NCBI GenBank assembly: GCA_009731375.1
Contig: BJOX01000099.1
Span: 99,290-132,995 of the forward strand
DNA from: Paulinella micropora
Lineage: Eukaryota > Cercozoa > Imbricatea > Euglyphida
Length of the DNA: 33,706 bases
Direction of reading: 5' to 3'
Both the position numbers and the translations under genes were made by a program. Positions 19,101-25,938 of this stretch are shown here, in pieces; the first letter of the stretch is position 1, and each line of letters starts with the position of its first letter. Under the pieces are notes generated by a model. It was not told where the DNA came from and did not search any database. It worked only from the letters and a program-made list of their open reading frames with translations.

Positions 19101-21919
19101 TACGCCCAATCATGTTTATTAGTAGGAAGTTGTGTGCGGCGGAGAGAAACTATTGCACAAGGCAAAGAGAGGCGTTGGCGGTAGTATGGGCCCTCAAGAG
19201 GCTCAGAGAGTATTTGTGGGGAGGACCTCAATTTACTGTCAGAACTGATCATCATAACCTGTTATGGTTGATGAATCATGAACAGACGGGACGGCTGGCG
19301 CGGTGGCAAGCGTTCTTGTCTTGTTTCGATTTTACAATGGTCCATCTACCGGGAAAGCGAAATGTGGTCGCTGATAGCCTCTCTAGGCTAGAGTTTAACT
19401 CAGAAGTATCGGCGTTGGTGTCCACGGTGGAGATGGAAGACTTGTCCACTGACAAGGTGTATGAGGTCAGCCACATTGAGGCGATGGAGATGGCGAGTGG
19501 AGTCCGATATGACCGCACAGGTCTACGGTACAGTCCACAAGGCCCGGATCACGGGATATGTTGTGAGCTACATACCCAGGAGGACGCTGAGTGGTCCTAT
19601 GAGGTATATGAGAATGCGAAGGCGAACATAAGAGAGGAAGAGGAGACGCAGGAAGTTTATGCGGAGCCTCCTCAAGAGCGGAGAAGTGACCTAGACGATG
19701 ACCCGGAAAGAATCGGGGTACGGCTAGAAGATGGTACTATCCATATAGCCTCGCCTACCGCATGGAGGCAACAACAGGCTCAAGATCCGGAGTTTAAAGA
19801 ACTGATACAGTTATATCAGAACCCGGATGAGCTACGGATGACGAAAGCGATCAAAGATCAGATGAAGGAGATGGGATGGAGAGATGGTCTACTGTGGTAC
19901 AAGGGCCTTCACGGTCGCTATGCGTCACAGCCGGACAAATGGACCCTTTGGGTACCGGAGAGTCTGAGACGATTTATATTTGTCGCAGCCCACAATTGCC
20001 CACTTTTGGCGCATCCGGGTCGACAACGAACTCATATGTTCGTAGCGAGGCGATTCTGGTGGAAGAAGATGAAGGAGGAGATAGATCAGGCGGTGGATGC
20101 ATGCATCCCGTGCAAGATAAACAAAACACCACTGAAGGCAAATTTCGGCCTGATTGGCGAATTTCCTCTTCATGCGGGGATGTTTGAGTTTATACACATT
20201 GATCATGTGGGACCTTTCCCAGAATCGAAGGATGGTTACAAATACCTCCTTACGGCTATTGACAGAGCCACCAACTATGTGTGGATCATCCCTGTCAAAG
20301 ACGTTACCGGCAAGACGACGGCCGAGGCGCTGATCGATAGGATCATCTCACAGATCGGAGTACCAAGAAAGATATGTTCTGATCGAGGCTCGGACTTTAA
20401 TAACGAGGTCATCGACAAACTATCTAAGTATTACGGGATGAAATGGCAATATGTTACTGCCTATAACCCGCGAGCAAATGGGAAAATCGAGCGGGTACAC
20501 AGACCCCTCAAAGCCTCGCTAAAGATGTATTGCACGAAGAAGGAGAATCAAAGAGCATGGGTCGAGGCAGCACCATCATTTGCGTTTGCAATGAACTGTC
20601 TACCCTCTACGGCGTTAGGAGGCTCGAAGAGCTCAATCTCGCCATATCAGTTAGTATATGGGCGTGAGCCTGATATCCCGACTTCGCTCCTTCACCCAAA
20701 AGACACTTGGGCGGATGCGGATGAGTTGTTTGGGATGAGACTTAGAGTGAAGATGGAGGCGGAACAAATAGTCAGGGCGCATAGAGAGGCGGAGCGCCGA
20801 AAGACTGATGCTGAAGGGGTGCGACAAGCGCACTTGGATCAGATCAAGTTCCAGGTCGGGGATATTGTACTATTGTACCATCCTCAAGTCCCGAAGGGAG
20901 TCAGCTCTAAGCTGTTCACTCACTGGAAAGGACCTTATCAGATTATGGAACAGACGGGACCTCTGAATTACAAGATCAGGGGTAGAGGGAAGGTGCAAAT
21001 TGTGAATGTAAGAAGGCTGATTAAGTATGATCCCTTCTTACTGGAAGATGAATCCGTTGAGGAGGCGTTAAAACGGATGAAGGATGATTTCAAAGAGGTG
21101 CCGCCCATCCACAAGGAGGCTGGCATAGACCAAGACGATGCTTATCGGGCACCGATAGCTGAGAAGGAGGAGAGTGAGGTGGACAGCAAGGAGAAGACTG
21201 ACCGCATAAGCGCGGTGGGGACTCAGTCCAAGTCTCCGCGAGAGCATAGCGGAAAGAAGGAGAAGATCACAGAGGCGCAGCTAAGGAGAGCGCGGAATGA
21301 TCTTATCAACGACCAACCGAGGAAGGCGATGAGGTCGATGAGATCAAAGGACGTCCACCAGGAGGAGGAGGGGACGGACACTGACCCAAACGCGGGCAAC
21401 GTTGAGATTGTCCATGAGCGATGGAAGGAAGGCGATGCGATAGCAACCATCGCATGGGTGAAAAATGTTTTCTATCTGATGAGACCAGCGGAACAACATG
21501 TCGCTGATGACACTCTCTCAGACTTATACTTGATGCGGGTCGTGGCGGTCCCACGACAGATGCGTGTCACACGGACACTCAAAATATCATCAGCCGCAAA
21601 GATAGTACAACCGATACTCCAGTTCTGGAGAAGTATGGACCCGGTTGAGGATCCAAAGGCAAGACATTATCTGCCAGTATATAAAGACGCAAAAAGTCTC
21701 GAGACATGGGATGATACAATTACTCCCAGAGACAAGGATTACACTGCGTGGACCATTCAGACACTGCCAAGAGGAGTGCTTGATGTCCCTTTTGAATTAT
21801 CGTTGGGCGGAATCCCTAATAAGATCTGGGACATTCTCGAACAGTCAAAGTTCGATCTGACTTTTGTTGGTGGTCCTCCACCAGGCAAAGAAATCCGCGC
21901 CAGACGACGAAGGCAGTGA
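16106..21919 (+). CDS. pol: Pol polyprotein: protease-like, RT, RNase H, integrase
   Basis: Makes the enzymes that copy the element RNA and insert the DNA. Numbering is from the GTG at 16139 (1926 residues); the frame opens at 16106. A coiled-coil linker lies at about 120-150. A retropepsin-like region follows, with D179-T-M where D-T/S-G is usual and SILLSYDQLATMGAVID (248-264) matching the family's second core strand. RT spans about 630-880 with WRLTVNYARVNK, LPMGLKQAP and YIDD (815-818). RNase H has D967-T-D969. Integrase has H1285, H1292, C1322 and C1325, then D1355, D1415 and E1451 (35 residues between the last two), then a GPY/F-type module with FTHWKGPYQI. About 290 C-terminal residues are unrecognised. 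Probably made by readthrough of the gag UGA. Confidence 0.93.
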   Translation: MEGEEERKEKTVKFNPKVTVLSNAVVQTGPTLPLCENKDVGTQRLQPQGSLIPVHTARLPMITDANRKARLAMEARRPMADVSPRPSKQPRTDSMSTVAAGGEQKDNVCTQVPQDNVAQIVNAPVPQNNKNVNEVKQEEKKEELKNLETRLQNLERKVLVLAANIHRPDALCYTELYCETLKTILKVGNDTMANINIVGRKFFNRYRDWVDGNMKKSTGTLKGVSSRTDITGIITLTFKLKSARVYRMDLYVVPGYHGSILLSYDQLATMGAVIDCAARRVIYGVKRGEENDIDPFNATDSYEAYELSLATDHKKMAIAHEALEVYVHPHVVRPDELSWTDNWESQVCTVTVPTCHWDKKSIDDLIEKRKEEIICVAQRSPSLARFAEGVGTDVHITNGYCFHAKVGEEKREAFVPRRTGRIPDTPPETIKSFITDFWGDEPTWPRSLSEVKKCLRTLFENNKPYTIILPYNEKAIWAQEIRDRLIDHPIPVPSRKQQLVVACRMGTREQSSAYKRKLRDLDKLKLIPQAFTCFDGFYTRKAPLQYARLIDMLVELGKDDEPDTVTYEKTGLDDVSEEDLGLEEDREPLKQHKQMSDEDFQEAARKILEEGVGTEKEKELLKAKLEANKEIFDPPHAGGVKPEDFTAVIYKIPGAEPSPAPRRANLSIHEAKIAEELARQLLNEDFIERSTSPIVSQPRIVPKPGGEWRLTVNYARVNKVLEEERNPLPTLEEGRRVLRNAKFYSVIDLKNGFWQIPLEEKSRWLTAFVVGMEIYQWKVLPMGLKQAPGLFQKAMQKMLSSQYDDLSDGGFMRRRGQKAGEYAFCYIDDIIVYSNTMEEHIDHLSDIFRRIGAFGLKCNLKKCQLAKTSVTYLGYEISHNRVSISKEKREEIMNRPIPKNRTELHSFLAMAQYYSQFIPDWGATRAKVEKMIDFGDFEKWDEEALQAFHALKDLIYKDPKDGGLVLTMPDFTKQFVVDTDASKFAIGAVLQQEDEEKKLRPIMFISRKLCAAERNYCTRQREALAVVWALKRLREYLWGGPQFTVRTDHHNLLWLMNHEQTGRLARWQAFLSCFDFTMVHLPGKRNVVADSLSRLEFNSEVSALVSTVEMEDLSTDKVYEVSHIEAMEMASGVRYDRTGLRYSPQGPDHGICCELHTQEDAEWSYEVYENAKANIREEEETQEVYAEPPQERRSDLDDDPERIGVRLEDGTIHIASPTAWRQQQAQDPEFKELIQLYQNPDELRMTKAIKDQMKEMGWRDGLLWYKGLHGRYASQPDKWTLWVPESLRRFIFVAAHNCPLLAHPGRQRTHMFVARRFWWKKMKEEIDQAVDACIPCKINKTPLKANFGLIGEFPLHAGMFEFIHIDHVGPFPESKDGYKYLLTAIDRATNYVWIIPVKDVTGKTTAEALIDRIISQIGVPRKICSDRGSDFNNEVIDKLSKYYGMKWQYVTAYNPRANGKIERVHRPLKASLKMYCTKKENQRAWVEAAPSFAFAMNCLPSTALGGSKSSISPYQLVYGREPDIPTSLLHPKDTWADADELFGMRLRVKMEAEQIVRAHREAERRKTDAEGVRQAHLDQIKFQVGDIVLLYHPQVPKGVSSKLFTHWKGPYQIMEQTGPLNYKIRGRGKVQIVNVRRLIKYDPFLLEDESVEEALKRMKDDFKEVPPIHKEAGIDQDDAYRAPIAEKEESEVDSKEKTDRISAVGTQSKSPREHSGKKEKITEAQLRRARNDLINDQPRKAMRSMRSKDVHQEEEGTDTDPNAGNVEIVHERWKEGDAIATIAWVKNVFYLMRPAEQHVADDTLSDLYLMRVVAVPRQMRVTRTLKISSAAKIVQPILQFWRSMDPVEDPKARHYLPVYKDAKSLETWDDTITPRDKDYTAWTIQTLPRGVLDVPFELSLGGIPNKIWDILEQSKFDLTFVGGPPPGKEIRARRRRQ

Positions 21920-22531
21920 CAAAGAAACTATTTTTCTTTATGCGTCTCAAATAAACTGATTGATTGCCCACGGCGTATCATGATTTGATCATGCATCATC
22001 AGTTATCAATATGAATATTAAAAAGACTCAGTGATATAACTTGGCATTCGATCGCAACATACGAGTGCGAAAGGTCGATCGACGATGATACTACACCGTA
22101 TACGGGGATCGCTAGTGTATTGAGCGATGGTGTTCCCGGGTATGACCCTTTCCAAGTCCTGGGATGATGTTCTCGAAAATGAAATGTTCTCTGAAACTTT
22201 CATTAAATTATTTTTTACGATAGATTATATACTGTCGTACCTGAGCACGGTCAATCTCTACTTGTGTCGGTATATCGCAGGGTCGGGTACATACACCTCG
22301 ACTTCGGATATAGCTATTAGGACTGGCCCCCTAATACTATATCATAGGATATCCGCCTTATACAAGGGTATGTCATTAAAAAAGACAATGTACTTACGAT
22401 CTCCCTGTGAATAATAATAATAATAATGATAATGATAAGAAGAAGAAGGAGATCAAAGGGGGAATCGTACTACAGCACCACGTTGCTTGTATTTTTTTAT
22501 TAATTGTACGTTTGTTCTTGACATACTGCCG

Positions 22532-22562
<31 letters not shown>

Positions 22563-22764
22563 GGGGAAGGAGTTCAAAATTTACAAGAAAGGCTAGAGAA
22601 TCCGCTTTGACGTGCCGTATGAGGATATATTTATCGTCTTTTAGCGTCTATCCGTGGGTCGATGCGCTGTGTGGCATGACTCCATAGCGCATACTATTTG
22701 CAGAAAGAAATCAGAAGGTGTATGACGAAAATGCTATTTCCGTCATAAAATCGGGAGGGGGTAC
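21920..22764 (+). other. Region between pol and 3' LTR, no env
   Basis: 845 bases with no ORF over 100 codons. It contains an AATAAA (21950-21955), palindromic GATCATG-rich sequence near 21980, a small AAT/GAA array (about 22412-22450) and a poly-A run (about 22531-22558). No envelope-like ORF or signal peptide was seen. Confidence 0.8.
22753..22761 (+). other. Polypurine tract
   Basis: GGGAGGGGG lies three bases before the 3' LTR, the normal place for the plus-strand primer. The related LTR at 25006 is preceded by a matching GGGAGAGGGTAC. Confidence 0.85.
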
Positions 22765-23001
22765 TGTAGGCATCACCCCCCGGATAGCCGGTAAAAAATA
22801 CCTTTTCCTGGTGACAGGTGCACCAGCTTGTTTTTCAGTATTATTTGTCCGGATTGGACCTGATGCCATTTTATTCCTGGTCTGTTGCCGTTTTCCTTTT
22901 TGGCTTCACTGAGCTAATACAACGAGACATCATTCTCATTCTTGAGGACTGTGTTTGGTTGTATTACCGACTTTTTACGAGCTATCGTTGGGGGCATTAC
23001 A
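22765..23001 (+). repeat. 3' LTR (237 bp)
   Basis: Same length and ends as the 5' LTR with one substitution. Followed by AATG (23002-23005), the same four bases that precede the 5' LTR. Confidence 0.95.
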
Positions 23002-23022
23002 AATGGTAACTAGCAACAGGAA

Positions 23023-23150
23023 CTTATACATTAGTATACTGAGTAGTACTACTGTTAAAGTAGTACTACTACTCTAGCTACTAGTACTAGCTATAGTACT
23101 GTTGTACTAGTATTGTACTTTAGTACTAGCTATAGTAGTAGTAATATACG
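23023..23150. repeat. TAGTACT-rich palindromic cluster
   Basis: Dense short palindromes such as AGTAGTACTACT and TAGTACTAGCTATAGTA, repeated with changes. No gene. Confidence 0.75.
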
Positions 23151-23223
23151 TAAGTAACTTTGAATTCTCGATCGAATAGTCTTTAACTTCAAATTTCACA
23201 AGCTCAAGTTCACAACGTTAACT

Positions 23224-23227
<4 letters not shown>

Positions 23228-23266
<39 letters not shown>
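23228..23266. repeat. (AT)n microsatellite
   Basis: Nearly pure AT dinucleotides. Confidence 0.95.
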
Positions 23267-23269
<3 letters not shown>

Positions 23270-23316
23270 TTAATTTACATGTACATGTACGTATACACTA
23301 TGACACCTTTTAGCTT

Positions 23317-23760
23317 CAATGCATGCATTGAAAAATTTTCAATGCATGCATTGAACTTTTTTCAATGCATGCATTGAAGATTTTTTCAATGCATGCATTA
23401 ACTTTCAATTCATGCATTGAAACAATGATATTACAATTTTCACTTGCATGCATCAGATTTTTTGAATGCAAGCATTGAAATTTCAATGTATCATGCATTG
23501 AAATTTCAACGCATGCATTGAAAACAATTCAATGCATCATGCATTGAAATTTCAACGCATGCATTCGGAAATCTCAATGCATCATGCACTGAAATCTCAA
23601 TGCACGCATTGAATTATTTTCAATGCATGCATTGAAATATCAATGCAAGCTTCCAATGCATGCATTGAGATTTCAGTGCATACATTGAGATTTCAGTGCA
23701 TGCATTGAGATTTCAATGCACGCATCGAAAAATGGCGATGCATACACTTCAATGCCGGCA
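23317..23760. repeat. TGCATGCA-centred palindromic repeats, cluster 1
   Basis: About fifteen units built on the palindrome TTCAATGCATGCATTGAA, with variants such as TGCATCATGCA and TGCACGCA, separated by short A/T-rich spacers. Each unit can form a hairpin. A second cluster of the same unit lies at 24644-24810. Confidence 0.9.
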
Positions 23761-23842
23761 GTATATATTCAAAGTACATTACTTGATCACTAGCATATAG
23801 ATTTTTTTTAATGTTACCATTCGGATTTTTGAAATGCTATCA

Positions 23843-24433
23843 TTAATTTTGCATTTTTCTTTCATTTCTTCTTCTTCTTGTTCTGTAGTTTTGGCGTTGC
23901 ATTTGATCTCCATCACTATCCCATTTCCTCACCTTCTCGCTAGGCGCTCTACTTCGTTTTCCAAGTTTGTCTTCTGGCTGTCCTTTTGGTATCTCTTGAT
24001 AATACCACTTTTCTCTTCCCTTTTCTTTCTTGGCTTGGTACTTACTAACTATAATGTGTGCTTGGCTTTTTCCTGCCCCTTTTGCTTCCACTCTTGCTTG
24101 ACCTTTTCCTTTAGTACTTTGCGCTGGCCTCCTTGCGCACCTGATGAAGTAATCTACATACTCCCTTGTCATTATGAGGCGGTGCAACTTCTGAAAATCT
24201 GTTGTTTCTGAATAAACTAATTTACTAACTATCTCTAATTCTCTGCTTGTTTCTGTCCTGGGATCTCTACCCTTCGGGGAGTTACGATTTCCCCCCTGCC
24301 AGCTGCATAACTGTTTAACCCCTACCACAAGCTCGTTCTCTCCAAGAAACTCACCTGCTGCACCAGTAACTATGTTCGTGACCTTGCCGTCATCCATGAT
24401 GTGCAGTTCCAGCGGGGGATGCACGTCAACCAC
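23843..24433 (-). CDS. Unrecognised ORF between palindrome clusters
   Basis: A frame of about 196 codons. It begins at a GTG at 24433; the first ATG is at about 24397 and the frame is open upstream only to a TAG near 24455. The N-terminal third looks protein-like (for example VTNIVTGAAGEFLGENELVV). The rest becomes strongly basic and ends Arg/Lys/Gln-rich. I do not recognise a family. It could be a host exon (an AG acceptor-like site precedes it on the minus strand), the cargo of a foldback-type element flanked by the two palindrome clusters, or a decayed retroelement piece. A chance ORF is possible. Confidence 0.35.
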   Translation of the reverse strand: MVDVHPPLELHIMDDGKVTNIVTGAAGEFLGENELVVGVKQLCSWQGGNRNSPKGRDPRTETSRELEIVSKLVYSETTDFQKLHRLIMTREYVDYFIRCARRPAQSTKGKGQARVEAKGAGKSQAHIIVSKYQAKKEKGREKWYYQEIPKGQPEDKLGKRSRAPSEKVRKWDSDGDQMQRQNYRTRRRRNERKMQN

Positions 24434-24643
24434 TGCATTAATGAAGTGGAACTACTAACACAGCAAATATTTCAGCAACATGGATTGCGCCACGGATGGC
24501 ACCTATCGCTGCCAACAAACTAACGTAAATCTTTCTGACCCTGAGATGCAAGATATGGAAAGCCCTGGCCTATGTCCGTACATAATAAAATCTGCTCTCT
24601 TCATGAATTCAAAAGTCCGCCTATGTCCCTGCGGGCGCCTACA

Positions 24644-24810
24644 AGCGAGCATTGAGATTTCAATGCTTGCATTGAAATCACTTTTAAGATTTCAATGCAT
24701 GCATTGAAATTTCAATGCTCGCTGCATTGAAATTTTAATGCTCGCTGCATTGAAATTTCAATGTATGCATTGAAAGCTTAAAAGTGATTTCAATGCAAGC
24801 ATTGAAATAG
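24644..24810. repeat. Palindromic repeat cluster 2 with a perfect 32-bp inverted repeat
   Basis: Bases 24657-24688 are the exact reverse complement of 24777-24808, enclosing 88 bases made of more TGCATTGAAATTTCAATG units. The whole block can fold into a long cruciform or hairpin. A GA tract follows (about 24810-24837). Confidence 0.92.
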
Positions 24811-24888
24811 AGAGAGAGTGAGAGAGAGAGAGAGAGACGCAAGCAACGAAAAAAGGCAAGTATCATTGTTGTTTTGTAACGGCTAATT

Positions 24889-25214
24889 CGTGGGTTGATG
24901 TATCTTCATACATAACTCTAAACGAATCTTAGTCAGAAAAGAAATCAGTTCAAAGCGTATTATGTCGGAAACGAAGTTCCGCCATAAACAACTGGGAGAG
25001 GGTACTGTGGACATCCCCGAATTATCAGGTAAAAACTTATTTATAGATTTCGTCTGGCCGGACACATCTGAAATGCCAATTTGATCCTGGTCTTTTGGCT
25101 GCTTTTTGTCTTTGCGTCACTGAGCTCAAAAAACGATTCATTCTCTTTTTGAGGACTGTGTTCGGTTATATTACCGACTTACTCTTCCATTGAGCTATCG
25201 TTGGGGATAGTACA
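24889..25214 (+). mobile_element. Diverged LTR and 3' internal fragment related to the 12.4-23.0 kb retrotransposon
   Basis: 25006-25214 begins TGTGGACATCCCC and ends GGGGATAGTACA. It shares blocks with the 237-bp LTRs, such as GAGGACTGTGTT, ATTACCGACTT and GAGCTATCGTTGGGG, in the same order. The preceding bases GGGAGAGGGTAC match the polypurine tract and border of the intact element, and similarity extends upstream to about 24889. It is therefore the 3' end of an older or different subfamily member whose body is absent here. Confidence 0.8.
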
Positions 25215-25607
25215 CTATCTATCTATCTATCTATCTATCTATTTATCTATCACTACTATAGGTATTACTATAGCACAGTTATCTTTTTATATAAAATAAG
25301 GCTATTTTTATATAAATCCGTCTTACTATTAATTTCAATAAAAATATACATAATTTTATCCAAATTCAATACAAGCATTCTTAATCAATAAATAGTCCAT
25401 ATATGAATTTCTCTCAAACTCTAAAAAAAAAGATAACTCATCTATCTTTTGCCAAATCAACACGAAGAGACATCAAAACCCGTCTCTTAGTTTTACTGCT
25501 GTGCTAGACTTAGTTATCTTTTTTTGAAAAAATGAAAGTCCTCTCCTGTTGCGAGTTTGATTAATTTCCATTTAAATATAATAAAAAATATATTATATAT
25601 AATATAA
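25215..25607. other. CTAT array and AT-rich left flank of the Maverick-like element
   Basis: A CTAT array (about 25215-25250) directly follows the LTR remnant. Beyond it is AT-rich DNA with three copies of AGTTATCTTTTT: plus strand at 25277-25288 and 25512-25523, and inverted at 25427-25438. The left terminal repeat of the element should lie here, but its partner is outside the window, so the boundary cannot be fixed. No gene. Confidence 0.6.
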
Positions 25608-25823
25608 ATGGGTAGACATCCAACATATACTGCGGAGGAGGCAAGGGCAAAACACGCTGAACGTATGAGAGAGTATCAAAGAAGAAATAAAGAGAAAGCA
25701 CTTATGAGAGCAAAAGAATATTATCAAAAAAACAAGGCAGACATACTGAGAAAATCAAAAGAGAAAAGAGAAAAAACCAAGGCTGACCTTATTAGACTCC
25801 AGAATATTGTCGGTGAAAATTGA
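25608..25823 (+). CDS. Small basic helical protein
   Basis: 71 residues from an ATG at 25608. It is rich in Lys, Arg and Glu, with two helix-like blocks of the form REYQRRNKEKA and KEYYQKNKADI, and a short Leu/Ile-spaced C-terminus. Such composition fits a coiled coil or a DNA-binding basic helix; similar Tyr-x-x-Lys-Asn-Lys blocks occur in small proteins of large DNA viruses and mobile elements, by general recollection. It lies 115 bases before the polymerase in the same direction, so it may be an early regulatory or DNA-binding protein. Function not established. Confidence 0.65.
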   Translation: MGRHPTYTAEEARAKHAERMREYQRRNKEKALMRAKEYYQKNKADILRKSKEKREKTKADLIRLQNIVGEN

Positions 25824-25938
25824 GACCTGAAAAAAAATTGAATTTCATATTAAAGATAAGATAATATTTTATATATATATATATATTTTTATATATAAAA
25901 TAAAAAAATTTTTGGAAAAAATATATTCCAATAAATAT

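Larger units (their letters stand above)
12386..23001 (+). mobile_element. Complete Ty3/gypsy-type LTR retrotransposon
   Basis: Two 237-bp LTRs in direct orientation, TG...CA ends, a 4-bp target duplication AATG (12382-12385 and 23002-23005), leader, gag, pol in the order protease-like, RT, RNase H, integrase, and a polypurine tract before the 3' LTR. The RT-RNase H-integrase order and the integrase GPY/F-type module define Ty3/gypsy (Metaviridae). The LTRs differ at one position, so insertion was recent. gag and pol are long and undamaged apart from the in-frame UGA between them. No env-like ORF is present. The element could be autonomous if the UGA is read through. Confidence 0.95.

Noticed and set aside
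22127-22414. 95-codon plus-strand ORF as a possible env or accessory gene of the LTR element
   Set aside because: Short, no signal peptide, no recognisable domain, and close to the length expected by chance in this AT-rich stretch.
23317-24810. CRISPR-like array
   Set aside because: Spacing is irregular, the units are palindromic and variable, spacers are A/T-rich scraps, and the context is eukaryotic.
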